A stretch of 64,000 nucleotides of DNA from Saccharothrix sp. HUAS TT1 (GCF_040744945.1 NZ_CP160453.1:620001-684000), one strand, 5' to 3'; counted from the first letter of the stretch, positions 16,784 to 26,476 are shown. The notes: generated by a model from the sequence alone, not told the origin. Numbers and translations: made by a program.

Positions 16784-18676
16784 CTAGTCGCTCGCCGACG
16801 CCAGCAGCCCGCCCCGGTAGGCGGAGGCCTGCAGCTCGAACAGCTCGAAGTAGTGCCCGCGCGACGCCATCAGCTGCTCGTGCGTGCCCTGCTCGATGAT
16901 CCGGCCCTGGTCGAGCACGACGATCCGGTCGGCGTTGCGGATGTTCGCCAGCCGGTGCGTCACCAGGATCGTGGTGCGCCGCGCGGTCGCCTCGCGCAGG
17001 CCCTCGAACACCCGCGCCTCGGCCTTGGCGTCCAGCGCGGCCGTCGGCTCGTCCGCCACCAGCACCGCCGCGTCCCGGTACATGCCGCGCGCGATGCCCA
17101 TCCGCTGCCACTGCCCGCCGGACAGGTCCTGCCCGTCGTTGAACTGCCGCGACAGCACGGTGTCCGGCCCGGCGGGCAGGGTGGCCAGCACCTCGTCCGC
17201 GCCGGACTTCGCCACCGCCTCCTGCCACGCCCGCTCGTCCTCGCGCTCCAGCCGGCCCACGGTCACGTTGTGCCGCGCGGTCATCGGCCACTGCGCCGGG
17301 TCCTGCGCGATCACCGCGATGGCCGAGTGCACCGACGTCGGGTCCGCCGCCGCCAGGTCCACGTCGTCCCACGCGACGGTGCCCGACGACGCCGGGTACA
17401 GGCCGGTCAGCACCTTGCCGAGGGTCGTCTTGCCCGACCCGTTCTCGCCGACCAGGGCGACGACCTCGCCCTTCGCCACGGTCAGGTTCACCTCCCGCAG
17501 CGCGGGCCGCGGCGCGCCGGGGTAGGTGAACGACACGTCGGTCAGCGTGATCCGCTCCGGGTCGGCCGGCGCGACGACCGGCGAGCTGCCCTGCGCCCGT
17601 TCCGCGCCCTCGACCAGCAGCTTGCGGTAGAAGTCGATGTAGAACGAGTCCTCGTACAGCGAGTTGACCGCGCGGGTGGTGCTCGCCAGCGACGAGAAGC
17701 CGGTGCGCATGGCCAGCACCGCCGTGCCCGCCAGCGCCAGCTCCATGTCGCCGGTGTGCAGCAGCACGCCCAGCACGACGTAGGCGATGGCCGTGCCGAC
17801 GCCCGCCAGCGCGCGACCGGTCAGCCGCACCAGGTTCGTCCGGTGCGCCATCCGGATCTCGTCCACGACCAGGCTGTCGGAGATGCGCCGGTGCTCGGCG
17901 AGCAGGCGTTCCTGCAGCGTGAGGGCGTGCCGTTCGAGGGCGAAGTCCCGGTCCGTGGCGACCTCCTCCACGACGCCCTTGCGGGTGTTGCGGGTCACCG
18001 AGTCCAGGAAGTGCTCGTAGCGCAGCTTGGACGCGCGGGCCGACGCCCAGGCGTTCGCGACGGCGGCCAGCAGCAGCGCGGGCGCCAGCCACGGGTTGAG
18101 CCAGCCGACCGTGACCACCGCGGCGACCAGCGAGATGCCGCCCGACACCAGGTCGGCCAGGTAGCGCAGGCTGCTCTCCAGCGACCGCACGCCGCGCCGG
18201 CCGCCCTGGCGGGCCAGCTCGCGGAAGTCGGCGTCCTCGAACGAGAGCAGCGAGGCCCGCACGAGCACCGCCGTCACCTCGTCGTTGGCCGCCCGGGTGA
18301 CCCGCGGCCGCAGCAAGCTCTCGACCGCGGCGACCGCCGTGTCGAGCAGGGCGCGGACCACGAACGACCCGACCACCACCGCCAGCGCGGGCAGCGCCTC
18401 GACCACCCGCTGCGGCGTCGGGCCGTCCCGGAGCAGGGCGGCGAACACGTCGGCGGTGGCGAGCAGCCCGAACGCCGTGACGCAGCCGGACAGCACGTGC
18501 ACCAGCCCGGCCAGCAGGGTGAGCCGGGGCGAGGTGCGCCAGGCGAGCCGGACCACCATCGACACCGCCGAGGGCAGGCTCTTGAGGGCCTTGCCCAGGC
18601 TCACCGACGTCTCACCGCGACGACGGGCCCACTTGGGGGTGGCGACGTTCTCCACCCCGATCAGCACGGTGCTCAT
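16784..18676 (-). CDS. ABC exporter, fused membrane and ATPase domains
   Basis: 630 residues. The N-terminal half has about six membrane helices (LTLLAGLVHVLSGCVTAFGLL, LAVVVGSFVVRALLDTAVAA and others). The ATPase half has Walker A GENGSGKTTLGK, Q-loop AQDP, signature LSGGQWQRMGIAR, Walker B AAVLVADEPTAALD and H-loop VTHRLANIRNADR. There is no C39 peptidase domain. Half-transporters like this often export RiPPs, lipids or siderophores; the substrate is unknown and I found no convincing precursor peptide nearby. The ATG at 18676 is preceded by GGGACG. The same-strand SARP gene follows after a 284-bp gap that carries the SARP promoter; a secreted protease is encoded divergently. Confidence 0.88.
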   Translation of the reverse strand: MSTVLIGVENVATPKWARRRGETSVSLGKALKSLPSAVSMVVRLAWRTSPRLTLLAGLVHVLSGCVTAFGLLATADVFAALLRDGPTPQRVVEALPALAVVVGSFVVRALLDTAVAAVESLLRPRVTRAANDEVTAVLVRASLLSFEDADFRELARQGGRRGVRSLESSLRYLADLVSGGISLVAAVVTVGWLNPWLAPALLLAAVANAWASARASKLRYEHFLDSVTRNTRKGVVEEVATDRDFALERHALTLQERLLAEHRRISDSLVVDEIRMAHRTNLVRLTGRALAGVGTAIAYVVLGVLLHTGDMELALAGTAVLAMRTGFSSLASTTRAVNSLYEDSFYIDFYRKLLVEGAERAQGSSPVVAPADPERITLTDVSFTYPGAPRPALREVNLTVAKGEVVALVGENGSGKTTLGKVLTGLYPASSGTVAWDDVDLAAADPTSVHSAIAVIAQDPAQWPMTARHNVTVGRLEREDERAWQEAVAKSGADEVLATLPAGPDTVLSRQFNDGQDLSGGQWQRMGIARGMYRDAAVLVADEPTAALDAKAEARVFEGLREATARRTTILVTHRLANIRNADRIVVLDQGRIIEQGTHEQLMASRGHYFELFELQASAYRGGLLASASD

Positions 18677-18971
18677 CGTCCCAGGAAACGCGATTCCCAC
18701 CCCGCCGCCAACCGCGTTCACGATCAGCGCAGCTCAGTGCTTCGGGGTCGCCGGACTGTCGTACCGCCGTGCGATCATCGCCGCGGACACTTCCGGCGCG
18801 CCCCGGTGAAATGGAATAAGAACAATTCCCGCCGGGCGGCTAACGCCCGGTGGACCTCCCCCGACAGGCGGGAAGACCCGGGCGGAAACGCCGCCCCCGC
18901 ACCCCCGGGCGATCTCCTCCCTGCTTCCGCGCGCATTGTCGGTGCGCGCGAATCGTGAACGGAGAAAGGTC

Positions 18972-19895
18972 ATGCGCACATTTCCCGCTCTGGCCCGCCT
19001 CGGCGTCGCCACCTTCGCCGCGGTGCTGGCGTCGGCGGTGCTGACCGTGCCCGCCTCGGCCGCCGAACCACCGTTCGACCCCGGCCTCGGGCGCACGCCG
19101 TACCAGCCGGACAAGATGCTGGTCGACCCGTACCAGGGCGACGCGCGGGACCAGCGGAACTCCTACGGGTTCAACCTGTCCCAGTACCGCGGCCTGGCCA
19201 ACCCCGCCTACTACGAGCTGGTGGACCACTACACGGTCAAGCTCTACCGCAACCGCCGCGGCCTGCCCGAGAGCGACCCGCGGCTGGCGCAGCAGGAGCG
19301 GTGGCTGAGGGGCATCGACGACGTGCTCTCCACCATGGTCCTGGAGACCAACAAGTGGGTCGGCGGGCGCTTGGAACACCTCGACTACGAGGGCGAGTCC
19401 TACCTGACCACGCCGCGCCCGGCCAACCAGATCAGCATCACCTTCGACCCGCAGCTGACCGGCTCGGTCGGGATCGCCTACCCCGGCTCCACCCTCGACC
19501 GGCGGGGGGTGGCGCTCACCGGCGGCAACATCAGCTTCGCGCACCTGCCGCAGTGGGAGGACCTGGCCGAGGGCGCGCTGGACGGCGACCGCGAGGCCCG
19601 CTACCAGATCGCGCTGAAGGTCATGCACGAGCTGGCCCACCACATGGGGCTCAACCACTACTTCTCGGAGTTCCACGGCGACTACGCGCTCATGGGCGGC
19701 CGGACCGTGGACGACATCACCAGCTGGAACCAGGTGCTGTCGCGCGGCGACAAGGCGGGGCTGCTGGCGATGGCCGGGTGGCGGGACCGGGCGAAGAAGT
19801 GCGGCGAGACGGGCGTCTGCGAGCCGATCTGGTACAAGGACCCGGGGGTGGCGTGGCCGCCGAGCCCGCCCGACCACCGCTACGACCGGGGTTGA
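18972..19895 (+). CDS. Secreted metzincin-type zinc metalloprotease
   Basis: 307 residues with a Sec signal peptide (hydrophobic ATFAAVLASAVLTVPASA, cleavage likely at ASA-AE). The zinc motif HELAHHMGLNH fits HExxHxxGxxH, and a Met-turn-like YALMGG follows ~20 residues later, which defines metzincins. Four cysteines near the C-terminus may form disulfides. I do not recognise the specific subfamily. The 295 bp upstream, shared with the divergent ABC gene, contains a short dyad (GGAAT, 7 bp, ATTCC at 18813-18829) in an A/T-richer patch but no gene I can support. The ATG at 18972 follows GGAGAAAGG. Confidence 0.82.
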   Translation: MRTFPALARLGVATFAAVLASAVLTVPASAAEPPFDPGLGRTPYQPDKMLVDPYQGDARDQRNSYGFNLSQYRGLANPAYYELVDHYTVKLYRNRRGLPESDPRLAQQERWLRGIDDVLSTMVLETNKWVGGRLEHLDYEGESYLTTPRPANQISITFDPQLTGSVGIAYPGSTLDRRGVALTGGNISFAHLPQWEDLAEGALDGDREARYQIALKVMHELAHHMGLNHYFSEFHGDYALMGGRTVDDITSWNQVLSRGDKAGLLAMAGWRDRAKKCGETGVCEPIWYKDPGVAWPPSPPDHRYDRG

Positions 19896-19904
19896 GCCCC
19901 CGCG

Positions 19905-19935
19905 GCGAAGCGCCCCCACCGCCGGGGCGCTTCGC
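19905..19935. terminator. Bidirectional terminator hairpin
   Basis: A perfect 12-bp stem (GCGAAGCGCCCC / GGGGCGCTTCGC) with a 7-nt loop lies between the convergent protease and ispH genes. Confidence 0.8.
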
Positions 19936-19951
19936 TTCGGCGTGAGGGGTC

Positions 19952-20896
19952 CTAGCGGACCATGTCCTTGCGCAGCTCGCGCGGCAGGGCGAAGGCGATC
20001 TTCTCGTTCGCCGTGGTGATCTCCTCGACCTCGCCGTAGCCGTGCCCGGCCAGGAACTCCAGCAGCTCCATCACCAGGATGTCCGGCACCGACGCGCCCG
20101 ACGTGACGCCCACCGTCGTCACGCCCTCCAGCCACGCCGGGTCGACCTCGCGGGCGTAGTCGACCAGGTACGACGCCCGCGCGCCCGCCTGCAGCGCCAC
20201 CTCGACCAGCCGCACCGAGTTGGACGAGTTCTTCGACCCGACCACCAGCACCAGGTCGCACTCCGGCGCCATGGTCTTCACCGCGGTCTGCCGGTTGGAC
20301 GTGGCGTAGCAGATGTCGTCCGACGGCGGCTCCTGGAGGTCCGGGAACCGGTCCTGCAGCTGCCGCACCCGCACCATCGTCTCGTCCACCGACAGCGTGG
20401 TCTGCGACAGCCAGACCACCTTGGACGGATCGCGCACCACGACCTTGTCGACGTCCTCGGCGGTGTCCACGAGCTGGATGTGCGAGGGCGCCTCGCCGTA
20501 CGTGCCCTCGACCTCCTCGTGTCCTTCGTGGCCGATCAGCAGGATGTCGTAGTCCTCGCGGGCGAACCTCTTGGCCTCGTTGTGGACCTTGGTCACCAGC
20601 GGGCAGGTGGCGTCGATGGTGCGCAGGCCGCGGTCGGCCGCCTCCGCGTGCACCGCGGGCGACACGCCGTGCGCCGAGAACACCACCAGCGCGCCCTCGG
20701 GCACCTCGTCGGTCTCGTCGACGAAGATCGCGCCGCGCCGGGACAGCGTCTCCACGACGTGCTTGTTGTGGACGATCTCCTTGCGCACGTAGACCGGCGC
20801 GCCGTACTGCTCCAGCGCCTTCTCCACGGTCACGACGGCACGGTCCACGCCGGCGCAGTAGCCACGCGGCTTGGCCAGGAGCACTCGCTTGTCCAT
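19952..20896 (-). CDS. ispH: 4-hydroxy-3-methylbut-2-enyl diphosphate reductase
   Basis: 314 residues. The three iron-sulfur ligands are visible as Cys14 ([12 protein letters not shown]), Cys98 ([11 protein letters not shown]) and Cys196 ([11 protein letters not shown]), with the conserved SAHGV and [11 protein letters not shown] blocks between. It makes IPP and DMAPP at the last step of the MEP isoprenoid pathway. The ATG at 20896 gives the normal start [14 protein letters not shown]. It is divergent from the Rv1109c-like/xseAB operon, the same layout as lytB2 in M. tuberculosis. Confidence 0.97.
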   Translation of the reverse strand: MDKRVLLAKPRGYCAGVDRAVVTVEKALEQYGAPVYVRKEIVHNKHVVETLSRRGAIFVDETDEVPEGALVVFSAHGVSPAVHAEAADRGLRTIDATCPLVTKVHNEAKRFAREDYDILLIGHEGHEEVEGTYGEAPSHIQLVDTAEDVDKVVVRDPSKVVWLSQTTLSVDETMVRVRQLQDRFPDLQEPPSDDICYATSNRQTAVKTMAPECDLVLVVGSKNSSNSVRLVEVALQAGARASYLVDYAREVDPAWLEGVTTVGVTSGASVPDILVMELLEFLAGHGYGEVEEITTANEKIAFALPRELRKDMVR

Positions 20897-20960
20897 GACC
20901 TCTAGGGTACGGCGTGCCGGATGTGGGCATACGACGGCCGACTGCGGCAGGCTGTAGGGC

Positions 20961-21446
20961 ATGAAGCCACTGCCCCTGACCGTCCGCCTCGCCGCGGGAC
21001 TGGCGGTCACCGCCGTCGAGCAGGCCAGGAAGCTCCCGAAGCAGCTCGTGGGCCTCCCGGTCACCGTGGTCAGCGAGGCGCTGCAGCTGTCCATGCGGGT
21101 GCAGCAGCGGGTGACGGAACTCGCAATCAAGGGTGACGACGCGCTGTCCGTGCTGCGGCCCGTCGAGCGGGAACCCGAGTGGGCGACGTTCGACGAGGAC
21201 GAGCCGGAGGTCGCGGACCTGCCCGCCGACGACCCGTGGGCGGAGGAGGAGCAGGCGCTGGCCGCCGAGCCGCCCGCCGTGCTGCCCAACTACGACGAGC
21301 TGACGTTGGCGCAGCTCAGGGCGCGCCTGAAGGGGTTGGCGGCGGAGGACCTGGAGGAGCTGCTGGCGCACGAGCGCACGCACGCGGCCCGCCCGGAGTT
21401 CACCGGCATGCTCACCCGTCGCATCGCGAACCTCAAGACGCGGTGA
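20961..21446 (+). CDS. Lipid-droplet-associated-type protein (Rv1109c-like)
   Basis: 161 residues. An N-terminal amphipathic region ([19 protein letters not shown] and [20 protein letters not shown]) is followed by an acidic linker and a C-terminal helical domain ([20 protein letters not shown], ending in RRIANLKTR). Actinobacterial homologues carry the annotation lipid droplet-associated protein, and the gene always sits between ispH and xseA. Molecular function is not established. The stop overlaps the xseA start (GTGA). Confidence 0.8.
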   Translation: MKPLPLTVRLAAGLAVTAVEQARKLPKQLVGLPVTVVSEALQLSMRVQQRVTELAIKGDDALSVLRPVEREPEWATFDEDEPEVADLPADDPWAEEEQALAAEPPAVLPNYDELTLAQLRARLKGLAAEDLEELLAHERTHAARPEFTGMLTRRIANLKTR

Positions 21447-22747
21447 CGCCCGAGAAGACCGGTCCGGAGAAGTCCAGTCCCGAGAACCCGTGGCCGGTGC
21501 GGACGGTCGCGCGCAAGATCTTCGACTGGATCAACCGGCTCGGCGACGTCTGGGTGGAGGGCCAGGTCACCCAGCTGAGCGCGCGGCCCGGCACGGCGAC
21601 GGCGTTCCTCACGCTGCGCGACCCCTCGGTGGACATGTCGATGCAGCTGACCGCGCCGGTGGGGATGGTGCGCGAGCTGCAGCTGGCCGAGGGCAGCCGG
21701 GTGGTGGTGCACGGCAAGCCGAACTTCTTCCCCAACCGCGGCACGCTGAGCCTGCGCGTGGACGAGATCCGCCAGGTCGGCGTCGGCGAGCTGCTGGCCC
21801 GCGTCGAGCGGCTGCGCAAGCTGCTGAACGCCGAGGGCCTGTTCGACCCGAGGCGCAAGCGCAAGCCGCCGTTCCTGCCGAACAAGATCGGCCTGATCAC
21901 GGGTCGCGCGTCGGCCGCCGAGCGGGACGTGCTGACCAACGCGCGGGCGCGCTGGCCGGGCGCGCGGTTCCGGGTCGTCAACGTCGCGGTGCAGGGCGCG
22001 CTGGCGGTGCCGCAGATCCTCACCGCACTGTCGACTCTGGACCGCGACTCCGAAGTGGACGTGATCGTGCTGGCCCGCGGCGGTGGCAGCGTGGAGGACC
22101 TGCTGCCGTTCTCCGACGAGGCGCTGTGCCGCGCGGTGTCGCAGTGCCGCACGCCGGTGCTGTCCGCGATCGGGCACGAGCCGGACACCCCGCTGGTGGA
22201 CCACGTGGCCGACCTGCGCTGCTCGACGCCGACCGACGCGGGCAAACGGGTGGTTCCGGACGTCGCCGAGGAGGGCGAGCGCATCCGGCAGCTGCGCGAC
22301 CGCAGCAGGCGCGCCCTGCACGGCTGGGTGGACCGCGAGCGCAAGCTGCTCGCGGCGCTGCGGACCAGACCAGCGCTTTCCGATCCCCACGGCCCGCTGG
22401 ACCGGCGGGCGGAGGACGTGGACCGGCTGCGGGAGCGGGCCAGGCGGGCGGTGCGCAACCGGCTCGACTCGGAGACCGCCGGTCTCACCGCCACCGCGGC
22501 GCGCTTGACGACCCTCGGGCCTGCCGCCACGCTGGCGCGGGGTTACGCCGTGGTGCAGCTCGTCACCCCCGACGGGGTGGACGGCGTGCTCCGGTCGACC
22601 TCCCAGGCCCCCGCCGGCACGCGGTTGCGGGTGCGCGTGGCCGACGGCGCCGTGCACGCGGTCGTGAGCGGCGGTCACCAGACCACCGCCGCCGGAGGCG
22701 GCGACGAGGCAGAGGAAGGAGGCCGTGGTGCCGAACCCGGCACGTGA
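21443..22747 (+). CDS. xseA: Exodeoxyribonuclease VII large subunit
   Basis: 434 residues. An N-terminal OB fold ([24 protein letters not shown]) is followed by the catalytic domain with [34 protein letters not shown] and [26 protein letters not shown] (kept here only as landmarks), then a long helical C-terminus. With XseB it degrades single-stranded DNA to oligonucleotides. The GTG at 21443 overlaps the previous stop. Its 3' end overlaps the start of the next small gene by about 23 bp. Confidence 0.95.
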   Translation: MTPEKTGPEKSSPENPWPVRTVARKIFDWINRLGDVWVEGQVTQLSARPGTATAFLTLRDPSVDMSMQLTAPVGMVRELQLAEGSRVVVHGKPNFFPNRGTLSLRVDEIRQVGVGELLARVERLRKLLNAEGLFDPRRKRKPPFLPNKIGLITGRASAAERDVLTNARARWPGARFRVVNVAVQGALAVPQILTALSTLDRDSEVDVIVLARGGGSVEDLLPFSDEALCRAVSQCRTPVLSAIGHEPDTPLVDHVADLRCSTPTDAGKRVVPDVAEEGERIRQLRDRSRRALHGWVDRERKLLAALRTRPALSDPHGPLDRRAEDVDRLRERARRAVRNRLDSETAGLTATAARLTTLGPAATLARGYAVVQLVTPDGVDGVLRSTSQAPAGTRLRVRVADGAVHAVVSGGHQTTAAGGGDEAEEGGRGAEPGT

Positions 22748-23135
22748 GCCCACGTTCCTGCCGTTGACGATGGCCGCCGCGGGTGACTGCGCGGACGAGG
22801 GTTCCGCCACCGTGCGCGACCGCGCCGAGTCGGCCGACCGGGCCGCCGCCGACTGCTGGCTGTCCCTGGTGGCCGGCTGCACGTCCGGCGGGCAGGCGTT
22901 GATCAACCGGCTGCACGACCTGTCCGAGGCGACCTCCGGCTACGCCGGGCTGCCCTGGTGGCTGGGCCACGGCTCGGTGCACCGCAGGCGGGTCGTGGCC
23001 GCCGAGCACCGCATCGACGACGCGGTGCGCGAGGGCGACGGCGCGGAGTTCGCCGAGGCGTTCATCGGCTACGACCAGGCGGTGGCGACCGTCGTGGTGC
23101 ACGTCCAGAACCGATTGGGGAAGTTGTCCACGTGA
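22725..23135 (+). CDS. Conserved actinobacterial hypothetical between xseA and xseB
   Basis: 136 residues, soluble and mostly helical, with [19 protein letters not shown], a middle block [19 protein letters not shown] and a C-terminal helix [20 protein letters not shown]. It starts at GTG 22725 (or 22728) after AGGAAGGAGG inside the xseA 3' end and overlaps the xseB start (GTGA). It is therefore embedded in the exonuclease VII operon. I do not recognise a family; a role tied to exonuclease VII is only suggested by position. Confidence 0.75.
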   Translation: MVPNPAREPTFLPLTMAAAGDCADEGSATVRDRAESADRAAADCWLSLVAGCTSGGQALINRLHDLSEATSGYAGLPWWLGHGSVHRRRVVAAEHRIDDAVREGDGAEFAEAFIGYDQAVATVVVHVQNRLGKLST

Positions 23136-23341
23136 GCGAGCCGGGCTACGAGCAGGCCAGGGACGAGCTGGTGGAGGTGGTCCGCAAGCTGGAGGCGGGC
23201 GGCCTGTCGCTGGAGGACTCGCTGGCGCTGTGGGAACGCGGCGAGGCCCTGGCGAAGACGTGCGAGCGGCAGCTCGCGGGCGCCCGGGAGCGGATCGATC
23301 AAGCACTCAGTGTGACCGAGGAGGACGTGGCCGAGGCGTGA
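23132..23341 (+). CDS. xseB: Exodeoxyribonuclease VII small subunit
   Basis: 69 residues. The family signature [20 protein letters not shown] and [20 protein letters not shown] is clear. It forms coiled-coil arms that hold the XseA subunits together. The GTG at 23132 overlaps the previous stop. The length is normal for the family. Confidence 0.95.
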   Translation: MSEPGYEQARDELVEVVRKLEAGGLSLEDSLALWERGEALAKTCERQLAGARERIDQALSVTEEDVAEA

Positions 23342-23360
23342 CGACGTGCGAGGATTGCCT

Positions 23361-23374
23361 TTACCGGTCGGTAA
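23361..23374 (+). promoter_or_regulatory. TetR-like operator upstream of glpX
   Basis: TTACCG-GT-CGGTAA is a perfect 6-bp dyad with a 2-bp spacer in the 52-bp gap between xseB and glpX, ending 8 bp before the AGGAGG of glpX. The A/T edges with a CCG core are typical of TetR-family operators. No TetR gene lies in this window. Confidence 0.5.
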
Positions 23375-23393
23375 TCTTCGCAGGAGGAACGTC

Positions 23394-24449
23394 ATGGTCA
23401 CAGGCAGCAGCCCGTCCGAGCGCCGTCGCGAGGCACCAGACCGGAACCTCGCGCTGGAGCTCGTCCGGGTGACCGAGGCCGCCGCGATGGCGGCCGGGCG
23501 CTGGGTGGGCCGCGGCGACAAGAACGGCGGCGACGGCGCGGCCGTGGACGCCATGCGCAAGCTGATCGGCACCGTGTCCATGCGCGGCGTCGTGGTGATC
23601 GGCGAGGGCGAGAAGGACGAGGCGCCCATGCTGTTCAACGGCGAGGAGGTCGGCGACGGCAACGGCCCCGAGTGCGACGTGGCGGTCGACCCGATCGACG
23701 GCACCACGTTGATGGCCAAGGGGATGCCGAACGCGCTGGCGGTGCTCGCGGTGGCCGAGCGGGGCGCGATGTTCGACCCGTCCGCCGTGTTCTACATGGA
23801 GAAGCTGGCGACCGGGCCGGAGGCGGCCGACGTCATCGACATCACCGCGCCGATCGCGGAGAACGTCCGCCGGGTGGCGCGGGCCAAGCACAGCGACGTC
23901 TCCGACGTGACGGTGTGCGTGCTGGACCGGCCGCGGCACGAGTCGCTGGTGCGCGACGTGCGCGCGGCGGGCGCCCGGATCCACTTCATCTCCGACGGCG
24001 ACGTGGCGGGCGCGATCTCGGCGGCCCGGCCCAACACCGGCATCGACCTGCTGGTCGGCATCGGCGGCACGCCGGAGGGCATCATCGCGGCGGCGGCGTT
24101 GAAGTGCATGGGCGGCGCGATCCAGGCCAAGCTGTGGCCCAAGGACGACGAGGAGCGGCAGAAGGCGCTGGACGCGGGCCACGACCTGGACCGGGTGCTG
24201 CTGACCGACGACCTGGTGCGCGGCGACAACGTGTTCTTCTGCGCGACCGGCGTCACCGACGGCGACCTGGTGCGCGGCGTGCACTACCGGGCGGGCGGCT
24301 GCACGACGCAGTCGATCGTGATGCGGTCCAAGTCCGGCACGGTGCGGATGATCGACGGCTTCCACCGGCTCACCAAGCTGCGCGAGTACTCGTCGGTCGA
24401 CTTCGACCTCCCGACGGCCGGCGAGGACGCCCTGCCGCCGCTGCCGTAG
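23394..24449 (+). CDS. glpX: Class II fructose-1,6-bisphosphatase
   Basis: 351 residues. The lithium-sensitive phosphatase metal site is visible as [12 protein letters not shown] and [15 protein letters not shown], with [20 protein letters not shown] downstream. It hydrolyses fructose-1,6-bisphosphate in gluconeogenesis and is the main FBPase in actinobacteria. The ATG at 23394 follows a strong AGGAGG. Downstream at 24450-24575 I see only a promoter-like gap. Confidence 0.96.
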   Translation: MVTGSSPSERRREAPDRNLALELVRVTEAAAMAAGRWVGRGDKNGGDGAAVDAMRKLIGTVSMRGVVVIGEGEKDEAPMLFNGEEVGDGNGPECDVAVDPIDGTTLMAKGMPNALAVLAVAERGAMFDPSAVFYMEKLATGPEAADVIDITAPIAENVRRVARAKHSDVSDVTVCVLDRPRHESLVRDVRAAGARIHFISDGDVAGAISAARPNTGIDLLVGIGGTPEGIIAAAALKCMGGAIQAKLWPKDDEERQKALDAGHDLDRVLLTDDLVRGDNVFFCATGVTDGDLVRGVHYRAGGCTTQSIVMRSKSGTVRMIDGFHRLTKLREYSSVDFDLPTAGEDALPPLP

Positions 24450-24575
24450 CCCTACCGAGCGCTGTCAACTGTGAACCCACCGTTACCGGCCGATCGGCTG
24501 TGGTGATCACGTCGCGTTCATCCCTAGTTTCCGATCCGTCCCCGAGCACCCTGCGCCGGGGACGGAGAGGAAGCG

Positions 24576-25343
24576 ATGAAGGTTCGTACCCTGTTCACCG
24601 CCTTCGCGGTGGCGGTCGGCGCGGCTCTCGCCTCGGCGGCCGGGGCGGCGGCGGCCCCGGCGACCGACGGCGGCGTCACCCCGTTCATCGTGGGCGGCGG
24701 CAACGCCACGCAGACCTACTCGTTCATGGTGTCCCTGCAGAGCACCTCGGGTAGCCACTTCTGCGGCGGTTCGCTGATCAAGGCCAACTGGGTCGTCACG
24801 GCCAAGCACTGCGTCCAGGGCCGGTCGGCGTCCTCGATCCGGGCCCGCATCGGCACGACCAACCGCACCAGCGGCGGCACGGTCGCGTCCGGCGCCCAGG
24901 TGATCACGCACTCGTCGTACGACATCGCGCTGGTGCGCCTGGCCACCTCGGTGGGCCAGACGCCGATCGCGGTGGCGTCCACGTCGGGCGCGACGGGCAC
25001 GGCCACCCGCATCATCGGCTGGGGCCAGACCTGCGCCCCGGCCGGCGGCTGCGGCGCGCCGGTCACCCTGCAGGAGCTGAACACGTCGATCGTGTCGGAC
25101 GGCAGCTGCCTGGGCATCTACGGCTCGGTCGAGATCTGCACGAACAACCCCGGTGGTCGCGCGGGCGCCTGCTACGGCGACTCGGGCGGCCCGCAGATCA
25201 AGTCCGTGAACGGCACGTGGCAGCTGATCGGCGCCACCAGCCGCGCGGGCAACAACAGCTCCACCTGCGCCACCGGCCCGTCGATCTACATGGACGTGCC
25301 GGCGTTCCGCTCGTGGATCAGCCAGTACGCGGGCGCGGTGTAA
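24576..25343 (+). CDS. Secreted trypsin-like serine protease (S1A)
   Basis: 255 residues. A signal peptide (about residues 1-28) is followed by a short pro-region and the activation-type N-terminus IVGGGNATQ. The triad is His78 (VVTAKHC), Asp116 (YDIALVRL) and Ser203 (GDSGGP). Six or more cysteines match the trypsin disulfide pattern. It resembles Streptomyces secreted trypsins. The residue six before the catalytic serine ([11 protein letters not shown]) is Gly/Ala rather than a clear Asp189, so trypsin-like specificity for Arg/Lys is not certain. Confidence 0.92.
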   Translation: MKVRTLFTAFAVAVGAALASAAGAAAAPATDGGVTPFIVGGGNATQTYSFMVSLQSTSGSHFCGGSLIKANWVVTAKHCVQGRSASSIRARIGTTNRTSGGTVASGAQVITHSSYDIALVRLATSVGQTPIAVASTSGATGTATRIIGWGQTCAPAGGCGAPVTLQELNTSIVSDGSCLGIYGSVEICTNNPGGRAGACYGDSGGPQIKSVNGTWQLIGATSRAGNNSSTCATGPSIYMDVPAFRSWISQYAGAV

Positions 25344-25363
25344 GCCTCGCCCCGGTGTTCGAA

Positions 25364-25393
25364 GGGCCGTCCCACCTCCGGGTGGGGCGGCCC
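25364..25393 (+). terminator. Terminator hairpin after the serine protease
   Basis: GGGCCGTCCCACC pairs with GGTGGGGCGGCCC (one G-T wobble) around a short loop, 20 bp after the stop codon. Confidence 0.75.
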
Positions 25394-25419
25394 TGTTCCA
25401 TATCCTTGGGGGGCGCGCG

Positions 25420-25989
25420 ATGCGCGGTGCGGTTCTGCTGGTGGCGATCGCTTTCACGGCAACGGCTTGCGGGACGTCCGGGGCTTCGGGGGCGGCCGGT
25501 CCGCCGCCGTCTTCTTCCTCATCCCCGGCCGCCGTGGCTCCGGACACCACGGCGGCTCCCGAGACCACGGCAGCCGCCGAGGCCACGACGACGCCGGACC
25601 CGCAGCCCGCGCCGCCGCCCCCGCCGGTGACCGTGCCCGGCACGCCGTGCGACATCACCGAGGGCGCGTGCGTGCGGCTGTCGACGAACGAGTCGTGGCT
25701 GATCAGCGAGGGGCGGATCAGCTACGGCCCGGTGCCCACGACGTCCGGCCGACCCGGCTACGAGACGCCCGTGGGCCACTTCCCGGTGCTGTGGAAGGTC
25801 GAGAACGACTGGAGCGTGCCCTACCGGGCGTGGATGCCGTTCTCCACCTACTTCGTCAGCACCGGCATCGCGTTCCACGAGGGCAGCCTCACCGACCCGT
25901 CGCACGGCTGCATCCACCTGTCGCGCGAAGCGGCGGCGAAGTACTTCGAAACCCTCCAGGTGGGTGACCAGGTCCAGGTAACTGCGTAA
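25420..25989 (+). CDS. L,D-transpeptidase (YkuD) lipoprotein
   Basis: 189 residues. The lipobox TATAC gives Cys17 as lipid anchor, followed by a Ser/Pro/Thr-rich wall-spanning linker to about residue 70. The catalytic motif is HEGSLTDPSHGCIHL with Cys164. Such enzymes make 3-3 cross-links in peptidoglycan or attach proteins to it. This catalytic domain is shorter than that of mycobacterial LdtA-type enzymes and lacks their Ig-like domains. The next gene encodes a paralogue with the same core but a cleavable signal peptide. Confidence 0.9.
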   Translation: MRGAVLLVAIAFTATACGTSGASGAAGPPPSSSSSPAAVAPDTTAAPETTAAAEATTTPDPQPAPPPPPVTVPGTPCDITEGACVRLSTNESWLISEGRISYGPVPTTSGRPGYETPVGHFPVLWKVENDWSVPYRAWMPFSTYFVSTGIAFHEGSLTDPSHGCIHLSREAAAKYFETLQVGDQVQVTA

Positions 25990-26002
25990 CGGGGTGTGTC
26001 GG

Positions 26003-26040
26003 ATCACTCCTCGGTGGGTAATCCTTCACCGAGGAGTGAT
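26003..26040 (+). promoter_or_regulatory. Perfect 14-bp hairpin covering the RBS of the second L,D-transpeptidase
   Basis: ATCACTCCTCGGTG (26003-26016) and CACCGAGGAGTGAT (26027-26040) are exact reverse complements around a 10-nt loop. The GAGGAG in the 3' arm is the ribosome-binding site for the ATG at 26045, so folding would hide it. It could act as a translational switch, as a terminator for the gene before, or as a dyad operator. Confidence 0.8.
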
Positions 26041-26044
26041 AGCG

Positions 26045-26476
26045 ATGAGGAAGATGATCGGCACGACGGCGATCGCCGCGGCGGCCCTCTCCTTCGGCCT
26101 CGCGACCCCCGCCTCCGCTTCGACCGGCACGCCGTGCACCGTGCAGAACGGCGCTTGCCTGCAGCTGTCGACCAACCAGGCGTGGCTGATCTACAACGGG
26201 AACGCGAGCTACGGTCCCGTCCCGGTGTCCCACGGGATGCCCGGCTACGAGACGCCGGTGGGCACGTTCCCGGTGCTGCGCAAGGTGAAGGACGACTGGA
26301 GCGTCCCGTACAACGCCCCGATGCCGAACTCGGTGTACTTCACCGCGGACGGCATCGCGTTCCACCAGGGCGACCCGAACGTCCAGTCGCACGGCTGCGT
26401 CCACCTGGGACCGCAGGAGTCGTCGGTGTTCTACGACAACCTGTTCCCCGGTGAGCAGGTCCAGGTAGTGCCTTAA
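26045..26476 (+). CDS. Small secreted L,D-transpeptidase
   Basis: 143 residues. A Sec signal peptide (MIGTTAIAAAALSFGLATPASA) leads directly into a compact YkuD domain with HQGDPNVQSHGCVHL and catalytic Cys118. It is about half identical to the preceding lipoprotein paralogue across the domain (TPC, GACLQLSTN, GPVP, GYETPVG, SVPY motifs shared). The product is likely released or loosely wall-bound, unlike its anchored neighbour. Translation may be controlled by the hairpin over its RBS. Confidence 0.9.
   Translation: MRKMIGTTAIAAAALSFGLATPASASTGTPCTVQNGACLQLSTNQAWLIYNGNASYGPVPVSHGMPGYETPVGTFPVLRKVKDDWSVPYNAPMPNSVYFTADGIAFHQGDPNVQSHGCVHLGPQESSVFYDNLFPGEQVQVVP

Noticed and set aside
18734..18970. 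79-codon minus-strand frame between the ABC exporter and the metzincin, possible exported precursor peptide
   Set aside because: Only a weak RBS, no leader-core pattern, Arg/Gly/Pro-rich, and it occupies the divergent promoter. Kept as a possibility only in the finding on this locus.
13650..19895. A secondary-metabolite gene cluster around the SARP regulator
   Set aside because: No biosynthetic enzymes occur nearby; flanking genes are housekeeping (sbcC, ispH).
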